Below are positions 17,990-26,606 of a stretch of DNA of 64,000 bases, piece after piece; within the stretch, counting starts at the first letter, position 1, and the number at the start of each line of letters is the position of its first letter. The DNA comes from Paraburkholderia sp. (lineage in GTDB: Bacteria > Pseudomonadota > Gammaproteobacteria > Burkholderiales > Burkholderiaceae). The translations under genes and the position numbers were made by a program. The stretch spans positions 1 through 64,000 of the forward strand of contig SCRN01000041.1 of assembly GCA_004322045.1 (NCBI GenBank), given 5' to 3'. A model generated the notes under the pieces. That model was not told where the DNA came from, did no database searches, and saw nothing but the letters and a program-made list of their open reading frames with translations.

Positions 17990-19174
17990 ATGAGCAAAAT
18001 CGAAGTCGTCTTATGCCATCCGGTACGCACTGCGATAGGCACCTACGGAGGCGCGCTCAAAGATATGCCCGCGCCCGCGCTTGGCGCTGCAGTGGTAAGC
18101 GAAAGCCTCAAGCGCGCCACGCTGCCCGCCGCCAAGGTTCAATCGCTGGTGATGGGCAATGTGATTCAGGCTGGGGTGAAAATGAATCCCGCACGACAAG
18201 CCGGGGTTGGCGCGGGATTGCCGGTCGAAGTCCCTGCCCTGACGGTGAATCGAGTCTGCGGGTCTGGCGCGCAGGCGATCGCCAGCGCGGCGACCGAAAT
18301 CTGGGCGGCCATGATCGATTGCGCGATCGCGGGCGGCATGGAAAATATGGACCGCAGTCCCTATCTGCTGCCGCAAGGGCGCTGGGGCGCCCGAATGGGC
18401 GATGTGACATTGTTCGACAGCATGCTGCTCGATGGGCTCAACGATGCCTTCAGCGGTCAGCATTCCGGTTGGCACACCGAAGATCTCGTGGCGAAGTGCG
18501 GCATCTCGCGGGAGGACCAGGATCGTTGGGCGCTGCGCTCTCAGCAACGCTTTGCACAGGCTCAAGCTGCCGGCCGCTTCGACGCCGAGATCGTGCCGCT
18601 GGAGGTACCCGGCCGCAAGGGCCCAACCGTCTTTAGCCGCGACGAGCACAATCGGCCTGACACCAGCGCCGAATCGCTTGCCAAGCTCAAACCAGCCTTT
18701 CGCAAGGACGGGACGATCACCGCAGGCAATGCGCCCGGCCTGAACAGTGGAGCAGCCGCGATGGTCGTTGCCGAGCGCGGCTGGGCGGAACGCAACGGTC
18801 TTACCCCAATGGCACGCCTGGTCAGCTATGGCGTGGGCGCCGTGGAGCCGGGTTTGTTTGGCCTAGGGCCGATTCCCGCCGTGCGCCAAGCCCTCGCGCG
18901 CGCTAGCTGGTCCGTGAACGACGTGGACCGCGTGGAAATCAACGAGGCGTTCGCGGCGATCGCCTTGGCGTGCCTACGCGAGTTGGGTTTCGCGGAAGAT
19001 ATCGTCAATGCGGAAGGCGGAGCCATCGCGCATGGACATCCGATCGGCGCAAGCGGCGCGGTATTGACCACTCGCCTACTGCACCAGTTGACGCGCATCG
19101 GTGCCCGACGTGGCATCGTCACGCTCTGCATTGGAGGCGGCCAGGGCATCGCGCTGGCGCTCGAGATGCTCTGA
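17990..19174 (+). CDS. Acetyl-CoA acetyltransferase (thiolase)
   Basis: This 394-residue thiolase joins two acetyl-CoA to acetoacetyl-CoA, or runs in reverse. Catalytic residues are all present: C90 in NRVCGSGAQ, H350 in GHPIGASGA and C380 in TLCIGGGQG. Length is standard. In this setting it could feed acetoacetyl-CoA to PHA synthesis or drain it during degradation; the nearby PhaC-like hydrolase and glycogen genes make a storage-related role likely, but no phaB or phaC is present. The ATG has GGAG about eight bases upstream. An FNR-like box with a well-spaced TAGCCT precedes it. Confidence 0.92.
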   Translation: MSKIEVVLCHPVRTAIGTYGGALKDMPAPALGAAVVSESLKRATLPAAKVQSLVMGNVIQAGVKMNPARQAGVGAGLPVEVPALTVNRVCGSGAQAIASAATEIWAAMIDCAIAGGMENMDRSPYLLPQGRWGARMGDVTLFDSMLLDGLNDAFSGQHSGWHTEDLVAKCGISREDQDRWALRSQQRFAQAQAAGRFDAEIVPLEVPGRKGPTVFSRDEHNRPDTSAESLAKLKPAFRKDGTITAGNAPGLNSGAAAMVVAERGWAERNGLTPMARLVSYGVGAVEPGLFGLGPIPAVRQALARASWSVNDVDRVEINEAFAAIALACLRELGFAEDIVNAEGGAIAHGHPIGASGAVLTTRLLHQLTRIGARRGIVTLCIGGGQGIALALEML

Positions 19175-19221
19175 TGTCCGCATACGGCGCAACAACGGAG
19201 CGCCCTTCCCCTAACCCGCGA

Positions 19222-20331
19222 TTACGCCGTCGTGTCCCCGGCACTGCGCGACGCGGGAGCAACGCCCGCGCGGATTGCCTGGAGAAATTGCACGATATCC
19301 TGCGCAGTGTCACGGGCGCCGCGCATCACGCCAATCAGAGTAGCCGACGCGGCGCCACACCACTCGCCATAGCCAACAAGCCACAGACGCGCCTCGTCTC
19401 GGGACCGGGTTGTCCCATCAGTCCTCGGCGCGCCGTCGACGACTCGTAGTCGCAATGGGCCCAAATGGTTGAGTGCGGGACGGAATCCGGTACACCAGAT
19501 CACGACATCCACGTGGGAATGGGTTCCGTCATCCCATACGACGCCGTCTGAATCGAAGTGGATAAACGGACGTCGCGACGTCAAAACGCCGCGCTTACGC
19601 GCCTCTCGCACGGGCGGCACCATGACGATGTCGCCTAAGCCACCCACCGGGACAGGCGGCGACAACCCATCGCGTAGGGCCTTCCATCTGGCCGTTGCGC
19701 GTTCGAACAGCACTTGACCATCGACGTCGTCTGGAAGAAACACCGGTTCGTGCAACGTCACCCACGTTGCATGGCACACCTCGGATGCCTCAGCCAAGAT
19801 CTGGGCGCCCGAGTTGCCGCCTCCAACCACGAGCACATCCTGCCCGTGCAGTTCGTGAGGACTGCGATACTGCGCCGAGTGAATCTGGCGACCGCGAAAG
19901 AGCTCACGTCCCAGGTAGTCGGGGATGTAGGGTGCGCTCCAGGTGCCGGTCGCGCTGACAACGGCCTTGGCAAGCCATTGCCCGCGGTCGGTCGTGACCA
20001 GCAAACCGTCTTGAGCGTGTGACACGGATTCCACATGGACCGGGCGCTGGACCGGAATGTGATAGCGGTCCTCGTATCTCGCCAGGTAGTCGATGACCTC
20101 ATTGCGCGACGGGTAGCCTCCCTGCAATGCGGGCATCTGCCACCCCGGCAACGAACTCCATTGCGCAGGTGAGAACAGGTGCAGCGAGTCCCACGTATGC
20201 CGCCATGCGCCTCCAGCTGCGCTTTGGTCGTCCAATACAACGTAGTCGATCGCGGCCCGACGGAGGAAGTACGCGGTAGCGAGCCCAGCCTGACCGCCCC
20301 CGATCACCACGACATCAATCTGCGTAGGCAT
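19222..20331 (-). CDS. arsO: ArsO-type flavin-containing monooxygenase
   Basis: This 369-residue FAD/NADPH enzyme has an FAD motif GGGQAG at 11-16, the FMO-like [21 protein letters not shown] region in pieces near residue 40, and a second dinucleotide fold GGGNSGAQ at about 170. [16 protein letters not shown] and [12 protein letters not shown] are characteristic of ArsO, found in arsenic resistance operons; the chemistry is not firmly established. It lies downstream of arsN2 and an acr3 fragment on the same strand. The ATG at 20331 was chosen because the FAD motif begins ten residues later. A diverged relic of its 3' end occurs at 58148-58335. Confidence 0.82.
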   Translation of the reverse strand: MPTQIDVVVIGGGQAGLATAYFLRRAAIDYVVLDDQSAAGGAWRHTWDSLHLFSPAQWSSLPGWQMPALQGGYPSRNEVIDYLARYEDRYHIPVQRPVHVESVSHAQDGLLVTTDRGQWLAKAVVSATGTWSAPYIPDYLGRELFRGRQIHSAQYRSPHELHGQDVLVVGGGNSGAQILAEASEVCHATWVTLHEPVFLPDDVDGQVLFERATARWKALRDGLSPPVPVGGLGDIVMVPPVREARKRGVLTSRRPFIHFDSDGVVWDDGTHSHVDVVIWCTGFRPALNHLGPLRLRVVDGAPRTDGTTRSRDEARLWLVGYGEWCGAASATLIGVMRGARDTAQDIVQFLQAIRAGVAPASRSAGDTTA

Positions 20332-20435
20332 AAACGATTGTCCCGTCCGCAATCGCGGAGCTTGCTTGCCACCTAGGGCCTCGGCCGCAAAAGTGGCGGT
20401 CCGACTCAGTCGTGCCGCGCTATCTGCGCCTCGTC

Positions 20436-20900
20436 TTACTGAGAGCGACCCGAACTCAACGATCTCCACAGGCACGGATGGGTTTGCGGGCAGAGATGCG
20501 TAAATTCCGGCAGACAGCGCACTGCTCGAGGGACGCTGTCTCGCTCGATGCGTGTGAACCCGCGCCGCGCGAAGAAGGCATATGCGGATTCATCATTGGG
20601 AATAAGGTACAGCGCACGGATGGATCTCGTTTGCGCCAGCGCAATGGTCGCGTCGACAAGGCAACCACCCAGCCCCGATCCGCGCAGTTGCGGATCGACG
20701 GCAACCGAACGCAGCAGAGCCTCATCGCCGACCTGCTCGAGGCCGGCAACACTGACGATCCCGGCGTCGCCTACCGCGACCTGAAAACCGTCCAATCTTT
20801 CCGCTGTCAGGTCGCTCGAAGGCAGTCCGCATGACTCCAGCAACGCAAGGATACCGTCGAAATCGGCGACGGTTGCGGGTCGAATAGCAGCCCTGATCAT
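20436..20900 (-). CDS. arsN2: ArsN2-type GNAT N-acetyltransferase
   Basis: This 154-residue single GNAT domain has the acetyl-CoA loop LRGSGLGG near residue 77 after SVAVDP, then YLIPND and a terminal [32 protein letters not shown] near the N-terminus and the RxxxEFxxLCP ending are typical of ArsN2, known from arsenic operons; ArsN1 relatives acetylate organoarsenicals, the ArsN2 substrate is less certain. It sits 104 bases before arsO and immediately after a truncated acr3. The ATG at 20900 overlaps the acr3 remnant. Confidence 0.8.
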   Translation of the reverse strand: MIRAAIRPATVADFDGILALLESCGLPSSDLTAERLDGFQVAVGDAGIVSVAGLEQVGDEALLRSVAVDPQLRGSGLGGCLVDATIALAQTRSIRALYLIPNDESAYAFFARRGFTRIERDSVPRAVRCLPEFTHLCPQTHPCLWRSLSSGRSQ

Positions 20901-21039
20901 AGGAACCTTTAGATGTATTGACGATTTTCACGACCAGCAGCATCACCGGCACTTCGATCAGAACGCCCACTACCGTGGCCAACGCCGCGCCCGACTCAAA
21001 ACCGAAGAGGCCGATAGCCGACTTCTCGATTGCCTGCAC
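20896..21039 (-). pseudogene. acr3: Truncated arsenite efflux permease Acr3 (C-terminal end only)
   Basis: The frame encodes [18 protein letters not shown], then [16 protein letters not shown] and SKGSYDQG. This is the final transmembrane helix and tail of Acr3-type arsenite/H+ antiporters. All upstream helices are missing: homology begins within about 30 bases of 21039, and the tnaA gene follows. The usual stop after the tail is also lost, the frame running on into arsN2. The pump is not functional from this copy. Confidence 0.75.
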
Positions 21040-21084
21040 GCGGCATAATAGACGACGATAAGGATTTAGGCTGTGAGCCGGCGC

Positions 21085-22473
21085 CTAGCGCGCTAGTTCG
21101 AGATGAGCCTGGAAGTGCCGCAGGATGGGCGGTTCCCACTTGATCCGATAGCCACGGGTAATTGATGCGGCCCGCTGTTTGACCTCGATGAGAGCGTCGG
21201 CCATGAGGTCAACGTGTGCCTGGGTGTAGACCCGCCTGGGGATCGCCAGCCGGGTGAACTCGAAGTCGGCGCGCAACTGCTCGCCGGTGTCAGGATGATT
21301 GCCCAACATGTAGGAACCGATGTCACAGGTCCGGATGCCTGCCTCCCGGTACAGTTCGACCGCCAGCACCTGGCCGGGGAATTCGTGATAGGGAATCTGT
21401 GGGAACAGCGCGGCGGCATCAACGAAGACACCGTGCCCGCCAACCGGCGACTGATAGGCGATCCCGGCATCGTCCAACCGCGAAGCCAGGTACTCGACCT
21501 GCCCTATGCGATAGCGAAGGTAGTTCTCGTCGACGCCCTCGTACAGACCGATCGACAGAGCCTCCAGGTCTCGTCCGGCCAGCCCTCCATACGTGTAGAA
21601 GCCTTCGTAGGAAATGCAGTTCGCCTTGATTTTCAGCACCAGCGGCGATTCGGCTTCCTTGACCCCGATGAGGCCACCCATGTTCACTATGGCGTCTTTC
21701 TTGGCCGACATCGTGAACGTATCGCCATACCTGAACATCTCGCGCACGATTTCCTTGATCGACTTATTTTGGAACTCCGGCTCGTCACGCTGGATGAAGA
21801 AAGCGTTCTCCGCATAGCGGGCCGCGTCAATGTTCACCGGGATGCCGTAGCGCCTGGCGACGGCCGCCACCTCACGGATGTTCTGGATCGACACCGGCTG
21901 CCCGCCGGCCGAGTTGTTCGTGATCGTGATGACGATCAACCCAACGTTTTGCGCGCCGTGCTCGGCGATGGCGCGCTCCAGTTTGGAGATATCCATATTG
22001 CCCTTGAAGCGCACTCGCCGTGAGGGATGCTTCGCATCCTCGACCACGCAATCGACGCAGCGCGCGCCCGCCAGTTCGACGTGGGCGCGCGTGGTGTCGA
22101 AGAACATGTTCGAGATCGCAACCTGGCCTTTCTTCAACAGCAGTGGGAACAGCACCTTCTCGCCGGCACGGCCCTGATGCACCGGCTGGATATAGGCATG
22201 GCCGAAGATGTCCTGCCCGGCCTCGATCAGCTTGAAATACGACGACGCGCCTGCATACGCCTCATCACCACGCACGACACCTGCCCACTGGGACTGGCTC
22301 ATGGCATTCGTGCCGGAATCTGTCAGCAGGTCGATGTAGCAGTCCTCGCTTCGAAGATAGAAAAGGTTGAAGTTCGCTTCCTGTATCTTGCGGCTACGCT
22401 CATCCGCCGAGAGCACGCGGATCGGCTCTACCGCCTTGATACGAAAAGGTTCAGGAATGTATTTGATGGCCAT
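21085..22473 (-). CDS. tnaA: Tryptophanase
   Basis: This 462-residue PLP enzyme cleaves L-tryptophan to indole, pyruvate and ammonia. The PLP lysine is K259 in MSAKKDA. Tyrosine phenol-lyase is the close alternative, but two discriminating positions favour tryptophanase: D126 in FFDTTRAH (Thr124 in the lyase, Asp137 in E. coli TnaA), and Ile in IRTCDIGSY where the lyase has Arg381. [11 protein letters not shown] and the [10 protein letters not shown] ending are family features. The start at 22473 has AAGGAA six bases upstream. It is divergent from a YheO-like regulator with a CRP-like site between them. No TnaC-type leader peptide was found. Confidence 0.88.
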   Translation of the reverse strand: MAIKYIPEPFRIKAVEPIRVLSADERSRKIQEANFNLFYLRSEDCYIDLLTDSGTNAMSQSQWAGVVRGDEAYAGASSYFKLIEAGQDIFGHAYIQPVHQGRAGEKVLFPLLLKKGQVAISNMFFDTTRAHVELAGARCVDCVVEDAKHPSRRVRFKGNMDISKLERAIAEHGAQNVGLIVITITNNSAGGQPVSIQNIREVAAVARRYGIPVNIDAARYAENAFFIQRDEPEFQNKSIKEIVREMFRYGDTFTMSAKKDAIVNMGGLIGVKEAESPLVLKIKANCISYEGFYTYGGLAGRDLEALSIGLYEGVDENYLRYRIGQVEYLASRLDDAGIAYQSPVGGHGVFVDAAALFPQIPYHEFPGQVLAVELYREAGIRTCDIGSYMLGNHPDTGEQLRADFEFTRLAIPRRVYTQAHVDLMADALIEVKQRAASITRGYRIKWEPPILRHFQAHLELAR

Positions 22474-22788
22474 GACAGGTTTCCTTGAGCAACAGTCATG
22501 ACACCCCGGTCGTCGAACTGACTGGCGGACAGCGTCGCGCGAGCGCGTGCTGCGAAGGTCTGTTTGCACGACCTCACCGCAAACGCCATGCAAATTTTCA
22601 TCTCAATATGCATAACAAGTCAACGCACGCATGCAATCCAAGGCATAATTGCGACGTTACATATCATTTATGGCGCGAAAGTGAGAAATTTCACGAAAAT
22701 CGTTGCATCTGCGCTCCTACTTGACGACGCTAGCAACTTCCCTCTCGAACTCACACCCAGGCTTTAGCCTGCACTCTTTCGAAGAAAC
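22474..22788. other. Divergent promoter region tnaA/regulator
   Basis: These 315 bases are AT-richer than the surroundings and contain the CRP-like dyad at 22681-22694. No leader peptide with a critical Trp was seen on the tnaA side. Confidence 0.5.
22681..22694. promoter_or_regulatory. CRP-like site
   Basis: GTGA-GAAATT-TCAC is a perfect CRP core (GTGA-N6-TCAC). It lies about 95 bases before the regulator start and 208 before tnaA. E. coli tnaA is CRP-activated, but which gene is controlled here is unknown. Confidence 0.5.
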
Positions 22789-23523
22789 ATGAACCACCTG
22801 CGTACTCGCGCCCCTTGGGTTTCCGCCTATGTCAAGCTGGCCGAATTTCTGGGTCGAGTTCTTGGACCCGACTATGAGGTCGTTTTGCATGATTTGAGCG
22901 AACCCAACAAGTCGATCATTGCCATCGCCAACGGTCAGATCAGCGGAAGGACCGTTGGCGCACCGATGACCTCTATGGCCTTGCAGGCGATCGTCAACCA
23001 TAGTCATGAAACAGAGGACTACCGGCTCAACTACGCGGGGCTTACCTCTGGCAAGTTAATGCGTTCGTCCACATTGTTTATCCGCGACGAAGCTGGCGCC
23101 GTAGTCGGCCTGCTGTGCATTAACTTTGACGACAGCCGGTACAGAGAGTTGAGCGATCGCATCCTGAAACTGCGGCACCCCGACATATTTGTCGACAGCA
23201 ACTTCGCCTATGACGAGACTGCGGGTGCGTTGGCCGTAGTTGCAACTGATCAAGCATCCGAACAGTTCCCCAGTTCGCTGGCTTCCCTCGCCGACGAAGT
23301 GCTCCACAATGCATTGGACGCCTCGCCGGACACTGACGGTCGGCTCTCACGCCACCATCGTTACGAAATAGTGAGGAAATTGGACGCCAAAGGATTCTTC
23401 CGCGTGCGGGGCGCCGTCAAGGAAGTTGCACACCGGCTGGGCTGCTCGTCGGCAACCATTTACCGATACCTTGCCAAAATCGCGGAGGATGGCGATTCTC
23501 CGAAGCCAGGCCGTGAGCAATAG
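22789..23523 (+). CDS. YheO-like PAS/HTH transcriptional regulator
   Basis: This 244-residue protein has a YheO-type PAS domain at about 10-125 (FLGRVLGPDYEVVLHDL, IAIANGQISGR, GLLCINFD) and a C-terminal helix-turn-helix at about 185-235 (GAVKEVAHRLGCSSATIYRY). This is the YheO/DauR/TtcR plan: cytoplasmic regulators that often control an adjacent catabolic gene. It is transcribed divergently from tnaA across 315 bases, so it is the best candidate regulator of tryptophan breakdown here. The ATG lies soon after GAAGAAAC, a modest ribosome site. Confidence 0.85.
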   Translation: MNHLRTRAPWVSAYVKLAEFLGRVLGPDYEVVLHDLSEPNKSIIAIANGQISGRTVGAPMTSMALQAIVNHSHETEDYRLNYAGLTSGKLMRSSTLFIRDEAGAVVGLLCINFDDSRYRELSDRILKLRHPDIFVDSNFAYDETAGALAVVATDQASEQFPSSLASLADEVLHNALDASPDTDGRLSRHHRYEIVRKLDAKGFFRVRGAVKEVAHRLGCSSATIYRYLAKIAEDGDSPKPGREQ

Positions 23524-23715
23524 CCAACTCATGCGGATCAGCCGGCGAACATCACGACGGCGGGGAAGCGCGATAGCTGTGATAGAGCCATTTTGCATTC
23601 CTTGGTCGCGTCAGTTCACGAACGCCTTTGCGCCAACTTGACAATGCCATTCGGCCTCAATGGCGCAAGTGTGCGCGATAGAATTGTGACTTTCATCCTT
23701 CAAAGGAATCATGCC

Positions 23716-24756
23716 GTGCCTACTATGTCCCCCGCACCGATGCATATCGCGATCAACGGATACGGTCGCGTCGGCCGTTGCTTCCTGCGGGCGATATATG
23801 AGTCGGGCTTCCGTGATGCGTTCAGGATTTCGGGCATCAACGAACCCGCCGATCTGTCGAGCATGGCGTACCTGACGCGCTTTGATTCTACTCACGGACG
23901 CTTCCCGGGAAAGATCGAGGTCGGGGAAGGCGCGTTGCTCCTAGACGGCGATGCGATCCCGGTATTTCACGAGACCACACCCGAGGGCGTCGACTGGCGA
24001 GACCTCGAAATCGATCTACTCGTCGAGTGTTCGGGTCGTTACGGCGATCGGGCATCGCTGACTCGTTTTCTCGACGCCGGCTGCGCGCGGCTACTGCTTT
24101 CGCATCCGGGCGACAGCGCTGCGGATGTCGACGCGACTGTCGTATTCGGCACAAATCACAGCACCCTCTCGGGCAAGGAGCGCCTGGTGTCGAACGCGTC
24201 GTGCACGACCAACGCGGTCGTGCCGGTACTTTCTCTGCTGCACCGAGAGTTGAATATAGAGCAGGTGCAGCTCACTACGCTGCATTCGGTAATGAACGAC
24301 CAGCCGCTGATCGACGGCTATCACCATTCCGACCTGCGCAGAACGCGTTCGGCGATGCAATCGATCGTGCCAGTTTCAACGGGCCTTGCTCGCGGCGTGG
24401 AACGCCTGCTTCCGGAACTCAAGGGCCGCGTGCATGCCAAGGCGATACGCGTGCCGACACACAATGTGTCGTCGATCGACATCGTGTTGTCGGTAGGACG
24501 AGACGTGAGTGCCGCCAGCATCAACGACCTTCTGAAAAGCGCAGCGGCCGGCCCCTATGCAGGCCTCATCGCGTATTCGAACGAACCGCATGCTTCCATC
24601 GACTTCAATCACGACCCGCATTCCGCGATCATCGACGGCACGCAGACTCACGTCAGCGGTCATCGTCTGGTGAATCTGATGCTGTGGTTCGACAATGAGT
24701 GGGGCTTTGTAAGCCGTTTATTGGATGTGGCGCGCCACTGGCTCAAAGCAACTTGA
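23716..24756 (+). CDS. epd: D-erythrose-4-phosphate dehydrogenase (GapA family)
   Basis: A protein of about 346 residues of the phosphorylating GAPDH superfamily. The nucleotide fold NGYGRVGR is at the N-terminus and the catalytic cysteine in SNASCTTN. RRTRSAMQSIVPVSTGLARG, VNLMLWFDNEWGF and SIDFNHDPHSAIIDGTQT resemble Epd more than GapA; the product would be 4-phosphoerythronate for pyridoxal phosphate synthesis. GapA-type activity cannot be excluded. The start is uncertain: GTG 23716 has AAAGGAA seven bases upstream, while ATG 23725 and ATG 23740 are also in frame. Confidence 0.8.
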   Translation: MPTMSPAPMHIAINGYGRVGRCFLRAIYESGFRDAFRISGINEPADLSSMAYLTRFDSTHGRFPGKIEVGEGALLLDGDAIPVFHETTPEGVDWRDLEIDLLVECSGRYGDRASLTRFLDAGCARLLLSHPGDSAADVDATVVFGTNHSTLSGKERLVSNASCTTNAVVPVLSLLHRELNIEQVQLTTLHSVMNDQPLIDGYHHSDLRRTRSAMQSIVPVSTGLARGVERLLPELKGRVHAKAIRVPTHNVSSIDIVLSVGRDVSAASINDLLKSAAAGPYAGLIAYSNEPHASIDFNHDPHSAIIDGTQTHVSGHRLVNLMLWFDNEWGFVSRLLDVARHWLKAT

Positions 24757-24949
24757 TCCTGTCATCAATACCTTACCGATCCGGTTAATACGAATGCTAA
24801 GGAGTGCAGCCTGGAATCCAGGATCACCGCCTTGAAGTTGCCGACGATCGTCGGACGCACGTCCACAACTCCCCCAACCCCGCGCGATTCATTAGGCCGA
24901 ATACGGTTACATCCAAGTCTTGCACGCCCGGTGACTTCGGCCTGTGCAA

Positions 24950-25312
24950 CTATTCGCAAATCGCGATGATCTGATTCAACTGCTCGCATGCAGCCGCGAA
25001 CACCTCGTCGGGCGCGCGCTTCCAAGGATGCGCTTTCGCGCCCCGCGCGCGCCAGTCGAACGACTTCGGCTGATGGCCGAGCACATAGCTTGCGACGTTT
25101 CTCGGCCCTTTGAACTTGATGGCAAACGGGTTGGTGTCGTTAAACTCGGCGGTCGTCATCGGGAGTCCGATGACAATGCCTGTCCGCTCGTTGAACACCT
25201 TGGGCGACAAGACCAGCATGGGATTCACATCTTTCATCTCGCGGCCCACGCGGGGGTTACAGTCGATCCAAATGATGTCGCGACGATCGGGCGCCCACAA
25301 AGCTCCCGCCAT
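24950..25312 (-). CDS. mazF: MazF/PemK-family toxin (endoribonuclease)
   Basis: This 120-residue protein starts with RRDIIWIDCNPRVGREMKD and has MLVLSPKVFNERTGIVIGLPMT, the core beta strands of MazF/PemK ribonucleases. The usual G-x-E-x-x-x-x-RP-x-hydrophobic pattern is modified to GREMKDVNPMLVLSP. It ends with HPWKRAPDEVFAAACEQLNQII. Its ATG overlaps the antitoxin stop by one base (TGATG), so the two are coupled. It should cleave RNA and be held inactive by the partner. A complete, intact pair. Confidence 0.85.
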   Translation of the reverse strand: MAGALWAPDRRDIIWIDCNPRVGREMKDVNPMLVLSPKVFNERTGIVIGLPMTTAEFNDTNPFAIKFKGPRNVASYVLGHQPKSFDWRARGAKAHPWKRAPDEVFAAACEQLNQIIAICE

Positions 25313-25566
25313 CAGAACACCTCCGCACCGATGCGGCCCGCGGCCATCGCATCGCCCCCGTGCTTCACAGGGTCGAATTTCGCCAGCTTTTCCTCGAGCG
25401 TCAGCTTGCGCGGACCCACCGGACGCACCGTCACGCCAATCTCATCCGCCGAAACCTCGACCTCCTGATCCACCTCGAAATGCGCCGACCGCGCGACTGC
25501 CGCCGGAATGCGGACAGCCAGGCTGTTCCCCCATTTCTGGATCGTGAGCGTTGCTGTTTTTGCCAT
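25312..25566 (-). CDS. mazE: MazE-family antitoxin (AbrB type)
   Basis: This 84-residue protein starts TLTIQKWGNSLAVRIP, the SpoVT/AbrB swapped-hairpin DNA-binding fold (about residues 5-48). A polar tail (EEKLAKFDPVKHGG) should wrap the toxin. The ATG at 25566 has AAGGAGG about eight bases upstream; a 14-codon extension was rejected. Autorepression by the pair is expected for this family, but I did not find an obvious operator. Confidence 0.87.
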   Translation of the reverse strand: MAKTATLTIQKWGNSLAVRIPAAVARSAHFEVDQEVEVSADEIGVTVRPVGPRKLTLEEKLAKFDPVKHGGDAMAAGRIGAEVF

Positions 25567-25736
25567 GATGCAAACCTCCTTGTAACGTATAAACGAGTCT
25601 ATACACAATTCTTGTTTGTATCAACACGTCTAAACATGACCGGTAGGGGCGTCGCGACCATGGCGGACGTCTGCCGCCTCGCGTCCGCACTCATGGCCCG
25701 AGGCCGCACCCCAACCCTACCGACAAATGACAGGCC

Positions 25737-25942
25737 GAATGTCACGGAGCGCTGAAGGACGCGAGGGGATCGACACCCATAGCTCGCCCGCCGAATAAGG
25801 GCCTGGAGGATCTACTAAGACTTGGCGAGAACGCCTGAGAAGCTTGACTGCGGAGAGAGGGTGAGACAACTGTCGGCCGGAAAGCCGCGCCGGATATGGA
25901 TTCCACATCGGCCGTTGCGGGCTATCCACAAGTCTACCCACA
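25737..25942. repeat. Intergenic repeat R, copy 2
   Basis: A 206-base copy of repeat R, closest in extent to copy 4. Its right end directly precedes the truncated DUF4336 gene, suggesting that the repeat or an element using it removed that gene's 5' end. Confidence 0.7.
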
Positions 25943-26595
25943 ACTGGGACGACCGACCGTATCGTTCCACGCTTTCCCGTACCCCACCCGAATGGCGGTT
26001 GCGCGGCTATCTTCCGGAAAAGCTTGGGTATGGTCGCCGATCGAGTTGACGGAGGACTTGGCCGATGCCGTCGAGGCGATCGGGCCGGTCGGCCATATCG
26101 TCTCGCCCAATAAGCTGCATCATCTTGCGCTGCCGGCGTGGCATCGCCGTTGGCCAGAGGCGCGCCTGTATGCGCCCCCGGGCTTGCGCGTCAAGTCGAA
26201 GCCATTCGCTTCGATGCCGAACTCGATGACGAAGCGGACCCACACTGTGCCGGCGACATCGATCAGGTCGTGTTTCGCGGTTCGTTTGCGATGGAGGAAG
26301 TGGTGTTCTTTCATCGTGCATCGCGCACGGCCATCTTCGGCGACCTCATCCAACGCTTTCCCGAGACGGCGGCTGCCGGGTGGAAAGGCGCGGTGATGCG
26401 GCTCAACGACCTCGTCGGAGAGCACCGCAGTACCCCGCGCGAGTGGCATCTGAGTTTTCTGTCACGCGACGCGGCGCGCGCGGCGCGTCGAACCGTGCTG
26501 GATTGGAACCCGAGCAGCTTCTGATCGCTCATGAGGAATGCGTACGCGGCGGGGCTAAGCCTGTCATTGCCGAGGCGTTGCGCTGGACCGGATAG
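25943..26595 (+). pseudogene. DUF4336 (metallo-hydrolase-like) gene, truncated with two frameshifts
   Basis: Three frames together encode a DUF4336 protein. The first carries WSPIELTEDLADAVEAIG and GHIVSPNKLHHLALPAW with HRRWPEARLYAPPGLR; the second, from about 26190, IRFDAELDDEADPHC, IDQVVFRGS and MEEVVFFHRASRTAIFGDL; the third, from about 26515, LLIAHEECVRGGAKP. A frameshift near 26186-26195 and another near 26517 break the gene. The N-terminus is also missing: coding similarity begins a few codons after repeat R2. DUF4336 proteins resemble metallo-beta-lactamase folds. Confidence 0.75.
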
Positions 26596-26606
26596 TCGAA
26601 GCTCAT

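Noticed and set aside
21085-22473. Tyrosine phenol-lyase as identity of the PLP lyase
   Set aside because: The two substrate-discriminating positions have Asp126 and Ile as in tryptophanase, not Thr and Arg as in the phenol-lyase.
22474-22613. Possible TnaC-type leader upstream of tnaA
   Set aside because: The only upstream frame is in phase with tnaA and runs into its start region; no separate short peptide with the required Trp and Pro was found.
24766-24781. TTGAT...ATCAA near the end of epd
   Set aside because: The spacer is six bases, not four, and no gene start follows at a useful distance.
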